Shown piece by piece: positions 1 through 5,862 of a stretch of 6,310 nucleotides of DNA. A model generated the notes under the pieces. The model was not told where the DNA came from, ran no database searches, and was given only the letters and a program-made list of their open reading frames with translations. The DNA comes from an uncultured Eubacteriales bacterium (GTDB lineage: Bacteria; Bacillota; Clostridia; Oscillospirales; Acutalibacteraceae). The stretch lies in assembly GCA_902462035.1 (NCBI GenBank), contig CABQAC010000131.1:1-6310 (forward strand), written 5' to 3'. Every line of letters begins with the position of its first letter. Position 1 is the first letter of the stretch. The position numbers and the translations under genes were made by a program.

Positions 1-1
1 T

Positions 2-610
2 GAATTGGCCGGGCGGTCGGCCCAAAAGCAATACGCGGCCGCCGCCCGCCCGAGCTTTGCGCTGCGGGACGGGCTGACCGCGGCGGAAAAGGGAACGGCG
101 CTGCATAAATACATGCAGTTTGCCGATTACCGCGAGGCCCGGCGGGATCCGGCGGCGGAACTCGCCCGCCTGGTTGCTCAGCGGTATCTAACGCGCGAGG
201 AAGGGGAAAGCATCGAGCTTTCCAGGCTGCAAACGTTCTTTGGCAGCCCGCTGGCCCGCCGGATCTTTGCCGCCCCGGTCATGCACCGGGAACTGCGGTT
301 TACCATACAGGTGCCGGCGTCGCAATTCGATCCGGCCGTGGCCGAGGACAGCGGCGAGTCGGTCGTGGTACAGGGCGTGGCGGACTGTGTGTTGGAAGAA
401 CCGGATGGGCTGGTGCTGATCGACTACAAAACCGACCGCTTTTCCGCGGAACAATCGTTTTTCGACCGGTATGCGGGGCAGATGGCATTGTATGCCACGG
501 CGATGCGCGATTGCCTGCACAAGCCGGTAAAAGAACAGATCCTGTACGCTTTTTCGCTGGGCCGCGCGCTGTCGCTGCCGCCGGACAATGGGTTAAAATC
601 TTTTTCATAA
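2..610 (+). CDS. addA: ATP-dependent helicase/nuclease subunit A (AddA), C-terminal part only
   Basis: This is the C-terminal nuclease end of AddA, which with AddB forms the Gram-positive counterpart of RecBCD. The complex unwinds and trims double-strand DNA breaks so that RecA can load. The reading frame is open from the left edge, giving 202 visible residues, so the helicase domains and true start are outside the window; the TTG at position 5 should not be taken as a start. Numbering from the first full codon, I see the GT-x-x-H-x-x-x-Q block (G31 to Q39) and a RecB-family nuclease core: D128 in VQGVAD, D141 and K143 in LIDYKTD, and Q160/Y164 in QMALY. These are the expected metal and catalytic positions. 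The ending LYAFSLGRAL is typical of AddA, followed by a short tail of about a dozen residues. No Fe-S cysteine set is visible; in this family that belongs to AddB, whose gene normally sits just upstream. The assignment is secure. Confidence 0.93.
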   Translation, partial: ELAGRSAQKQYAAAARPSFALRDGLTAAEKGTALHKYMQFADYREARRDPAAELARLVAQRYLTREEGESIELSRLQTFFGSPLARRIFAAPVMHRELRFTIQVPASQFDPAVAEDSGESVVVQGVADCVLEEPDGLVLIDYKTDRFSAEQSFFDRYAGQMALYATAMRDCLHKPVKEQILYAFSLGRALSLPPDNGLKSFS

Positions 611-618
611 GAAATTAC

Positions 619-647
619 TTGCATTTTGGGAAACCTTGTGCTAAAAT
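619..647 (+). promoter_or_regulatory. Sigma-A-type extended -10 promoter for rpmE
   Basis: The -35 box TTGCAT (619-624) is followed, after exactly 17 bp, by the -10 box TAAAAT (642-647). A TG dinucleotide at 639-640 lies one base upstream of the -10, giving an extended -10 element. The -35 matches the consensus at only three of six positions, so the extended -10 probably compensates. The expected transcription start is near 654, giving an rpmE leader of about 35 nt. It starts nine bases after the addA stop, in a short AT-rich gap, which supports rpmE being transcribed separately from addA. Confidence 0.65.
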
Positions 648-688
648 CAGAACGTTAACGTATGGCTCTGCCGAAAGAGGTGACAATC

Positions 689-895
689 ATGAAGGAGAAC
701 ATCCATCCCAAATATGAGGAAACTACCATTACTTGCGCTTGCGGCAATGTGATTTCCACCAGTTCCACCAAGAAGGATATCCACGTGGAAATTTGTTCCA
801 AGTGCCACCCCTTCTTCACCGGGAAGCAGAAACTCGTGGATACGGGCGGACGTGTGGACCGGTTTAAGAAGCGTTTCGGCCTGCAGGATCAATAA
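689..895 (+). CDS. rpmE: 50S ribosomal protein L31, zinc-binding type
   Basis: This gene encodes ribosomal protein L31 of the large subunit, 68 residues, the usual length for the family. It is the zinc-binding (C+) form: C16 and C18 (CACG), then C36 and C39 (CSKCHPF), make a four-cysteine zinc site. The family signature FTGKQK followed by DTGGRVDRF is present at residues 43-59. In bacteria that also carry a cysteine-free paralog, the zinc form is replaced when zinc is scarce; no paralog is visible here. I chose the ATG at 689 over an upstream in-frame ATG at 662 because L31 proteins begin MK-x-x-IHP and because a good ribosome binding site, AAAGAGGTG (674-682), sits just upstream with a 6-8 nt gap. 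The gene has its own promoter and terminator, so it is probably a single-gene transcript. Confidence 0.97.
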   Translation: MKENIHPKYEETTITCACGNVISTSSTKKDIHVEICSKCHPFFTGKQKLVDTGGRVDRFKKRFGLQDQ

Positions 896-922
896 CCCGG
901 CGAATGGGCTCGCTTGTAAAGA

Positions 923-959
923 GGGGCGGCGCGTGTCAGCGCCGCTCCCTTTTTTCTTT
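923..959 (+). terminator. Rho-independent terminator after rpmE
   Basis: A 10-bp GC-rich stem pairs GGGGCGGCGC (923-932) with GCGCCGCTCC (939-948), with one G-U pair and a 6-nt loop GTGTCA. It is followed by a T-rich tract (950-959, ten bases with one C). It lies 27 bases after the rpmE stop and should end that transcript. The reverse strand has no matching T tract, so it is one-directional. Confidence 0.88.
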
Positions 960-1076
960 ATACCTGGGAAATATCGCGAATCATGTCCGGCCGGCGCGGA
1001 AAAAGGGGTTTCCCTTGCCAGCCGCCCACAAGGACGCGGCCGGATTTGCAACCTTTTACGAAAGGCGGTTATATCC
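960..1076 (+). other. GC-rich leader of yigZ with nested inverted repeats
   Basis: These 117 bases lie between the rpmE terminator and the yigZ start codon, and I find no gene in them. Two inverted repeats are visible: an outer 8-bp pair TCCGGCCG (986-993) with CGGCCGGA (1037-1044), and inside it a small hairpin AAGGG (1003-1007) with CCCTT (1012-1016) and a GTTT loop. They could form a branched RNA leader, but such short GC-rich pairs arise easily by chance in sequence of this composition. I recognise no known riboswitch or T-box. No good sigma-A promoter is visible, yet one is expected because the upstream terminator is strong. The yigZ ribosome binding site, AAAGGCGG, is at 1061-1068, 8 nt before the ATG. 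Confidence 0.3.
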
Positions 1077-1703
1077 ATGGAAGCGGAACAATACCGGACA
1101 GCCGGCGGGCAAGCCGAAGCCGAACTGATCGAAAAAAAGTCGCGGTTTATCGGACATATCCGGCCTGTCCAAACCGAGGAGCAGGCGGTGGCCTTTGTAC
1201 AGGAGATCCGATCCGGGCGCCGGGACGCTTCCCATAACGTATACGCTTATGTGCTGCGGGAGGGAAGCAAACTCCGCCACTCGGACGACGGCGAACCCCA
1301 AGGTACGGCGGGCCTTCCGGTGCTGGAGGTGCTGACCAAGAACGGCGTGGTGGACGCGGCTGTGGTGGTGACCCGGTACTTTGGCGGTATCCTGCTCGGC
1401 GCCGGCGGTTTGGTCCGCGCCTACTCCAAATGCGCCGCTCTGGCGCTGGAGCAGGCGGGCGTAGCCGTTATGGCGCGCTGTCTGGAAGGGAAAATTGTGT
1501 GCGAATACGCCCAGTACGGCGCGGTGCAGGCATTGCTGCCCGGCTGTGGCGGTTCGGTGGACGAAACGTTGTTCGGCGAACGGGTGGCGGTTCGTTTCCA
1601 TCTGCTGCCCGAAAATGTGCCTGCCTTTACGCAAAAGCTGGCCGACGCCACCAACGGGCAGGCCGCCGCGGAATGGCTGGGCCAGCGCTTTTTGCGGCTA
1701 TAG
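1077..1703 (+). CDS. YigZ/YvyE family protein (UPF0029, IMPACT-like)
   Basis: The product is a 208-residue protein of the YigZ/YvyE family, the bacterial relatives of eukaryotic IMPACT. The biochemical role in bacteria is not settled. Known structures have an N-terminal UPF0029 domain with a ribosomal S5 domain 2-like fold and a C-terminal ferredoxin-like DUF1949 domain, and a nucleic-acid or translation-related role is often suggested. The family hallmarks are visible: KKSRFIGH (20-27), DDGEPQGTAG (70-79), VTRYFGG (98-104) and GAGGL-x-RAY (108-116). Residues from about 135 onward fit DUF1949. The length matches the family, so the gene looks intact. The ATG at 1077 is chosen over upstream in-frame ATGs such as 852 because that one overlaps rpmE, and because AAAGGCGG (1061-1068) gives a ribosome binding site 8 nt upstream. 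The protein is predicted cytoplasmic, with no signal peptide or membrane segment. It is bounded by the rpmE terminator and the AT-rich gap before dgt. Confidence 0.93.
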   Translation: MEAEQYRTAGGQAEAELIEKKSRFIGHIRPVQTEEQAVAFVQEIRSGRRDASHNVYAYVLREGSKLRHSDDGEPQGTAGLPVLEVLTKNGVVDAAVVVTRYFGGILLGAGGLVRAYSKCAALALEQAGVAVMARCLEGKIVCEYAQYGAVQALLPGCGGSVDETLFGERVAVRFHLLPENVPAFTQKLADATNGQAAAEWLGQRFLRL

Positions 1704-1717
1704 CCGCGGGCCTTTTT
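1694..1717 (+). terminator. Possible weak terminator overlapping the yigZ stop codon
   Basis: A perfect palindrome GCGGCTATAGCCGC (1694-1707) can fold as a 5-bp GC stem with a TATA loop, and the TAG stop codon of yigZ lies inside it. A run of five T (1713-1717) follows, but only after five intervening bases (GGGCC), and the stem is short. It could end the yigZ transcript, or a translating ribosome at the stop codon could prevent it from folding. I rate it as possible only. Confidence 0.35.
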
Positions 1718-1899
1718 CATTTCATGGAAAGGTATGTTATGGGATTTTGCGCCATATGCTTCAATAACAAAAATTTCTTTCCCAAGAAAGAAGGATTTTT
1801 TCCGATTTTGTCGTATATTACATATGAACCTAAAGATGGACAAAAACTCTCGTTTTTTATCTGCGTGTCGCGATTTGGGATGAGAAAGGCGGTGGCGGT
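1704..1899 (+). other. AT-rich intergenic region upstream of dgt
   Basis: No credible gene lies in this 196-base gap. From 1741 to 1860 only about 40 of 120 bases are G or C, against roughly 60-70% in the flanking genes, which is typical of a regulatory region. It contains the sigma-H-like promoter, a weak 6-bp hairpin TTTCTT (1774-1779) with AAGAAA (1784-1789), and a marginal sigma-A-like pair TTGTCG (1808-1813) and TAAAGA (1831-1836) with a 17-bp spacer. The dgt ribosome binding site AAAGGCGGTG (1885-1894) ends it, 5 nt before the ATG. Confidence 0.5.
1790..1818 (+). promoter_or_regulatory. Sigma-H (Spo0H)-like promoter ahead of dgt-dnaG-rpoD
   Basis: The sequence GAAGGATTT (1790-1798) matches every position of the Bacillus sigma-H -35 consensus RnAGGAwWW. 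After an 11-bp spacer, GTCGTATAT (1810-1818) matches the -10 consensus RnnGAATww except for one base (GTAT in place of GAAT). The expected start of transcription is near 1824, giving a leader of about 75 nt before dgt. The string TGTCGTA (1809/1810-1815 region) is also one base away from a Spo0A box core (TGNCGAA). In B. subtilis the rpoD operon is known to have a sigma-H-dependent promoter, so finding one here is plausible. It has not been tested in this organism, and the consensus is borrowed from Bacillus. Confidence 0.5.
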
Positions 1900-2901
1900 A
1901 TGACGGCCCGGGAACGGACAGAGCAGTGGGAAAAAACTTTTATGCTGCCGGGCGCGGCCTTTTCAAAGGACAGCCGGGGCCGGGTGCTGCCGGAGGAGGA
2001 GTGCGACCTGCGCACCTGCTACCAGCGGGACCGGGACCGTATTTTGCACAGCAAGTCCTTCCGCCGCCTCAAGCACAAAACGCAGGTGTTTTTGTCGCCA
2101 GAGGGGGACCATTACAGAACACGGCTGACGCATACGCTGGAGGTTTCCCAGATTGCCCGCACCATCTCCCGCTGCATGGGTTGGAACGAGGATTTAACCG
2201 AGGCTATCGCCATGGGCCACGATTTGGGGCATACGCCCTTCGGCCACGCGGGGGAACGGGCGCTGGACGCCATCTGCCCTTTCGGTTTCCGCCATTATGA
2301 ACAAAGCGTTCGCGTGGTGGAACTGCTGGAGAAAGACGGCAAGGGGTTGAACCTGACCTTCGAGGTGCGGGACGGCATTCTTCGCCATACTGCCGGGACC
2401 GAGGCGGTCACCATGGAAGGACAAGTGGTCCGCGTTGCGGACCGTGTCGCTTATATCAATCACGATATCGACGACGCCGAGCGGGCGGGAGTGCTGTGCC
2501 ACGACGCGATTCCCCGGGAAATCCGCGCGGTGCTGGGCGGGCACAAGTCCGCCAGGATCGATACGTTAATCCGCTCCATTGTCAGCAGGTCCGGCCCCGG
2601 CGTAATCGCCATGGAGCCGGCGGTTGCGGAAGCGTTTGACCGGCTGCATGCCTTTATGTTCGAAACCGTCTACCGCAATCCGGTAGCCAAAAGCGAGGAA
2701 ACCAAGGTGCCGGGCCTGGTGGAACGGCTGTACAGCCATTACCGGAGCAATATCGGCCTGCTGCCGGAGGAACTGCGCCGGATTGCGGCGCAGGAAGGCG
2801 AGGACCGGGCGGTTTGCGATTATATCGCCGGGATGAGCGACCGGTTCGCCATCCAGGTATTCGAAAGCCTGGCGGTTCCCAAAGCATGGACCCGGTTATA
2901 A
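1900..2901 (+). CDS. dgt: Deoxyguanosinetriphosphate triphosphohydrolase-like HD protein
   Basis: The product is a 333-residue HD-domain dNTP triphosphohydrolase of the Dgt family. Such enzymes cut dNTPs to a deoxynucleoside plus tripolyphosphate and so help set the DNA precursor pool. The metal-binding HD set is complete: H78 in RLTHTLEVSQIAR, H107 and D108 in MGHDLGHTPFGH, and D181 in VADRVAYINHDIDDA. The N-terminal segment SFRRLKHKTQVF (53-64) and the C-terminal DYIAGMSDRFA are also family traits. The length fits the shorter type of dGTPase-like proteins common in Clostridia rather than the roughly 500-residue E. coli Dgt, so substrate preference (dGTP or other dNTPs) cannot be read from sequence. 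The ATG at 1900 is supported by AAAGGCGGTG 5 nt upstream. The gene heads the block with dnaG and rpoD; the gap to dnaG is about 75 bp with no terminator. An N-terminal Cys-x4-Cys pair (C35, C40) is visible without an obvious role. Confidence 0.94.
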   Translation: MTARERTEQWEKTFMLPGAAFSKDSRGRVLPEEECDLRTCYQRDRDRILHSKSFRRLKHKTQVFLSPEGDHYRTRLTHTLEVSQIARTISRCMGWNEDLTEAIAMGHDLGHTPFGHAGERALDAICPFGFRHYEQSVRVVELLEKDGKGLNLTFEVRDGILRHTAGTEAVTMEGQVVRVADRVAYINHDIDDAERAGVLCHDAIPREIRAVLGGHKSARIDTLIRSIVSRSGPGVIAMEPAVAEAFDRLHAFMFETVYRNPVAKSEETKVPGLVERLYSHYRSNIGLLPEELRRIAAQEGEDRAVCDYIAGMSDRFAIQVFESLAVPKAWTRL

Positions 2902-2959
2902 TGTTGGATGGACCGCGGCTTTGCAGAATAAAACGGCAAAACACGCCCCAGCCCGTGCG

Positions 2960-2969
2960 AAAGGATGGT
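2960..2969 (+). promoter_or_regulatory. Ribosome binding site that decides the dnaG start
   Basis: AAAGGATGGT (2960-2969) is the only good ribosome binding site before dnaG. It overlaps the first in-frame ATG (2965-2967), which therefore has no site of its own, and lies about 7-12 nt before the second ATG at 2977, depending on which bases pair. This supports initiation at 2977. Confidence 0.65.
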
Positions 2970-2976
2970 CATACGA

Positions 2977-4737
2977 ATGCCCTTGCCGGCGGAATTTTTA
3001 GAAACTTTAAAAGCGCGCAACGACATTGAAAGCGTGGTTTCCGCCTATGTCAACCTGCGCAGGAGCGGGCGCAATATGGCGGGGTTATGCCCCTTTCATA
3101 ACGAAAAATCGCCGTCTTTTATGATCTATCCGGAAAACGATTCTTTTTACTGTTTCGGCTGCGGTGCCGGCGGCGATGTCATTACTTTCATCCGGCGGAT
3201 CGAAAATTTGGATTATATGGAAGCGGTGCGTTTCCTGGCCCAGCGGGCCGGCATGGAGGTTCCCGCCCAAAACCAGGGGGACGAAGGGCTTGCAAAGGTC
3301 AAACTCCGGCTGCTGGAAGCAAACCGGGAAGCCGCCCGCTACTACCATAAATTGCTCGATAGCCCGCCTGGTGCCAAGGCGCTGGAATACTTGCGCGGCA
3401 GGCGGCTTTCCGACAAAACCATCCGGCATTTTGGGCTGGGCTATTCGCCGGAAGGTTGGACAGGGCTTTGCGACTTTATGCGGGGGAAGGGGTTTTCCGA
3501 ACGGGAACTGGTGCAGGCAAACCTTGCCACCCCACGGAAAAGCGGCGGTATTTTCGACCGTTTCCGCAACCGGGTCATGTTTCCCATTATCGATTTGCGG
3601 GGCAATGTTATCGGGTTTGGCGGCCGGGTTATGGAAAAAGCGGAGCCCAAATACCTGAATACGGCGGAGACACTGGTTTTCAATAAAGGTTCCGGCTTGT
3701 TCGCCATGAACTTTGCAAAAAATGCCGGCAGCGAACAGGTCATTCTGGCAGAAGGATATATGGACGTTATTTCGCTTCACCAGGCCGGTTTTACAACGGC
3801 GGTGGCGTCCCTGGGTACGGCGCTGACACCCGAACAGGCGCGGCTGATCGCCCGTTACGCCAAAGAAACGGTTATTTGCTACGACGCCGACGGGGCCGGG
3901 CAGCGCGCGACGGCGCGGGCCATCCCCATTTTGAAAAACGCGGGGCTGCAGGTTCGGGTGCTCTCCATCCCAGAGGGAAAAGACCCAGACGAGTTTATTA
4001 AAACCAAAGGGCCGGAGCGGTTTAAAATGCTGCTGGAATCATCCGGCAACGACGTGGATTACCGCCTGCAGAAGCTGCGGGGGCAATACCGGGTTTCCAC
4101 GCCGGACGGGCGGGTCAATTACCTGAACGCGGCGGCGGAACTGCTGGCGGGTTTGCAAAACCCCATCGAACAGGATATTTACGCCGGCAGGCTGGCGGCG
4201 GAATTCCAGGTGGAAAAAGCCACGCTGCTGCATCAGATCGCTATGCTGCGGAAAAAGCGGGAGAAAACCCAGCAAAAAGACGAAATTCGCCAGGTGCAGC
4301 GGCAGTTGACGGGGGAAAAAGATCATATTAACCCGCAAAGGGGTAAAAATATGCGTGCGGCGCTGGCGGAAGAATCCATCATTTCGTATTTGGTCCGGAA
4401 CCCAGACCGTGCCGATGCCGTCGCCCAGAAGCTCCCGGCAGACAAGTTCAGCACCGCCTTTAACCGAGGCGTATACGAAAAGACAGTACGCTGGATTACA
4501 GAGGGCAGGCAAGTTGGAATCGATAGCTATTCCCAGGACTATTCGATAGACGAGATGGGCCGGATCGCGCAAATCCTTGTGAAGGGAAACGATCAAAAAA
4601 ATACCATCGAAGCGGAAAACGACTATATTAGCGTCATTCTGCAAGAATCTGAAAAGCCTACCGAGGAACAGATTGCGGCGGGCAGTGACGCGGACTTTGT
4701 AAAATACCTGGAGCAGTTAAAGAAGCGGAAAATGTAG
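2977..4737 (+). CDS. dnaG: DNA primase
   Basis: This is the replicative primase, which makes the RNA primers for leading- and lagging-strand synthesis in partnership with the DnaB helicase. From the ATG at 2977 it has 586 residues, close to the usual 590-600. The domains run in order. First is an N-terminal CHC2 zinc finger with C38, H41, C59 and C62 (CPFH and CFGC). Next is the RNA polymerase core with RFRNRVMFPI and the KYLNT segment. The TOPRIM domain follows, with acidic metal-binding residues E259 (EGYMDV), D303 and D305 (YDADGAG). Last is a C-terminal helical region from about residue 440 that should bind DnaB. An upstream ATG at 2965 would add MVIR, but it overlaps the ribosome binding site. 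The 2977 start also gives zinc-ligand numbering within two residues of E. coli and Geobacillus DnaG. The stop codon is 11 nt before rpoD, so the two are probably translated from one message. Confidence 0.97.
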   Translation: MPLPAEFLETLKARNDIESVVSAYVNLRRSGRNMAGLCPFHNEKSPSFMIYPENDSFYCFGCGAGGDVITFIRRIENLDYMEAVRFLAQRAGMEVPAQNQGDEGLAKVKLRLLEANREAARYYHKLLDSPPGAKALEYLRGRRLSDKTIRHFGLGYSPEGWTGLCDFMRGKGFSERELVQANLATPRKSGGIFDRFRNRVMFPIIDLRGNVIGFGGRVMEKAEPKYLNTAETLVFNKGSGLFAMNFAKNAGSEQVILAEGYMDVISLHQAGFTTAVASLGTALTPEQARLIARYAKETVICYDADGAGQRATARAIPILKNAGLQVRVLSIPEGKDPDEFIKTKGPERFKMLLESSGNDVDYRLQKLRGQYRVSTPDGRVNYLNAAAELLAGLQNPIEQDIYAGRLAAEFQVEKATLLHQIAMLRKKREKTQQKDEIRQVQRQLTGEKDHINPQRGKNMRAALAEESIISYLVRNPDRADAVAQKLPADKFSTAFNRGVYEKTVRWITEGRQVGIDSYSQDYSIDEMGRIAQILVKGNDQKNTIEAENDYISVILQESEKPTEEQIAAGSDADFVKYLEQLKKRKM

Positions 4738-4748
4738 GGGGAATTGGA

Positions 4749-5834
4749 ATGAGCGCACCGGATAAAAGAACCGTGATTAAAGACCTGATCGAAATGGGAA
4801 AGGCCAAAGGGCAGTTAAGCACCAAGGAAATTTTGGATGCCCTTGGGGAGTTGGATTTCGATCCGGAGCAGATTGAGAAGTTCTACGATACGCTCGAAAG
4901 CCAGGGCGTAGAGATTGTGGAAGATTTTGATCCGCCGCTGGACGACATCCAGTTTGCCGTAGAAAGCACCGAGGAAGGCCAGGCGGCGGCCGCCGCCGAG
5001 AATATCGCCATCGACGACCCTGTTAAGGTATATCTGAAAGAAATCGGCCGCGTTCCCCTGCTGACGCCGGAGGAAGAAATCGACCTGGCAATCCGCATTG
5101 CGGACGGGGACGAGGAAGCGAAAAAGCGGCTTTCCGAGGCAAACCTAAGGCTGGTGGTCAGCATTGCCAAACGGTATTTGGGCCGCGGCATGCAGTTTTT
5201 GGATTTGATCCAGGAAGGCAACCTAGGCTTGATCAAAGCCGTGGAAAAGTTCGATTATACCAAGGGGTACAAATTTTCCACCTATGCCACGTGGTGGATT
5301 CGCCAGGCCATAACCCGCGCCATAGCCGACCAGGCGCGGACCATCCGTATTCCGGTCCATATGGTGGAGACGATCAATAAGGTCAAAAAGGTCAGTTCCC
5401 AGCTGCTGCATGCCACCGGGCACGAGCCGTCCGCGGACGACATTGCGATGGAGCTTGACATGCCGGTGGAAAAGGTGCGCGAAATCATGCGGGTGGCGCA
5501 GGAGCCGGTGTCGCTGGAAACGCCCATCGGCGAGGAAGAAGACAGCCACTTGGGCGATTTTATTCCGGACGACGACGCGCCCGCCCCGGCGGACGCCGCC
5601 TCCCACACCCTGCTCAAAGAGCAGCTTGCCGAGGTTCTGGATACGCTGACCCCGCGGGAGGAAAAGGTCCTTTGCCTGCGTTTTGGGCTGGAGGAAGGCA
5701 GATCCCGCACGCTGGAGGAAGTGGGACGCGAATTCAAGGTGACCCGGGAACGGATTCGGCAGATTGAGGCAAAAGCCCTGCGCAAGTTACGCCATCCCAG
5801 CCGAAGCAAAAAGTTAAAGGATTTTTTGGATTAA
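4749..5834 (+). CDS. rpoD: RNA polymerase primary sigma factor RpoD/SigA
   Basis: This is the main housekeeping sigma factor, which directs RNA polymerase to -35/-10 promoters. At 361 residues it is the short, Gram-positive SigA type without the long non-conserved insert of E. coli sigma-70. The regions visible in order are an acidic region 1.1 (about 1-80) and region 1.2 (DDPVKVYLKEIGRVPLL, 89-105). Regions 2.1-2.4 follow (about 130-200), including the core-binding FLDLIQEGNLGL and the -10-reading TYATWWIRQAITRAI (178-192). Then come region 3 from about 203, region 4.1 (LTPREEKVLCLRFGL, 300-314) and the region 4.2 helix-turn-helix (321-348, VTRERIRQIEAKALRKLR), which reads the -35. The completeness of 1.1, 2.4 and 4.2 marks a group 1 factor. 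The ATG at 4749 follows AGGGGG (4736-4741), which overlaps the dnaG stop. A run of alanines (79-83) links regions 1.1 and 1.2. The gap to the next gene is only 28 nt, with no terminator. Confidence 0.98.
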   Translation: MSAPDKRTVIKDLIEMGKAKGQLSTKEILDALGELDFDPEQIEKFYDTLESQGVEIVEDFDPPLDDIQFAVESTEEGQAAAAAENIAIDDPVKVYLKEIGRVPLLTPEEEIDLAIRIADGDEEAKKRLSEANLRLVVSIAKRYLGRGMQFLDLIQEGNLGLIKAVEKFDYTKGYKFSTYATWWIRQAITRAIADQARTIRIPVHMVETINKVKKVSSQLLHATGHEPSADDIAMELDMPVEKVREIMRVAQEPVSLETPIGEEEDSHLGDFIPDDDAPAPADAASHTLLKEQLAEVLDTLTPREEKVLCLRFGLEEGRSRTLEEVGREFKVTRERIRQIEAKALRKLRHPSRSKKLKDFLD

Positions 5835-5862
5835 CGGGAACGACAGCGAAAAGGAGAATGTT

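Noticed and set aside
188..520. Long open frames on the minus strand, such as those opposite addA, dnaG (3085-3780, 4039-4644) and rpoD
   Set aside because: They lie opposite strongly recognisable genes, have no ribosome binding sites, and their translations show no family motifs. Long antisense frames are common in GC-rich coding DNA.
1046..1075. TTGCAA and TATATC as a yigZ promoter
   Set aside because: The 18-bp spacing and a 4/6 -10 are poor, and the transcript would begin after the yigZ start codon, removing its clear ribosome binding site.
1774..1789. TTTCTT/AAGAAA hairpin as a terminator before dgt
   Set aside because: A 6-bp AT-rich stem with no adjacent T tract is too weak; the downstream T run belongs to the sigma-H-like promoter.
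2876..2902. A perfect TATAAT (2897-2902) at the dgt stop codon as a dnaG promoter
   Set aside because: No acceptable -35 box lies at 16-18 bp: the bases 17 bp upstream read GGTTCC and TTCCCA is only 15 bp away. There is no TG for an extended -10, and the motif is made by the last dgt codons.
4306..4331. TTGACG followed by CATATT/TATTAA inside dnaG as an internal rpoD promoter
   Set aside because: The spacers are only 12-14 bp, and the hexamer at 17 bp (TAACCC) is poor.
5816..5843. A second sigma-H-like promoter between rpoD and the Rrf2 gene
   Set aside because: AAAGGATTT (5816-5824) fits the -35 well, but the only -10 candidate (GGGAAC) has two mismatches and a 10-bp spacer, and transcription would begin almost at the ribosome binding site. 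The -35 match also encodes conserved rpoD residues.
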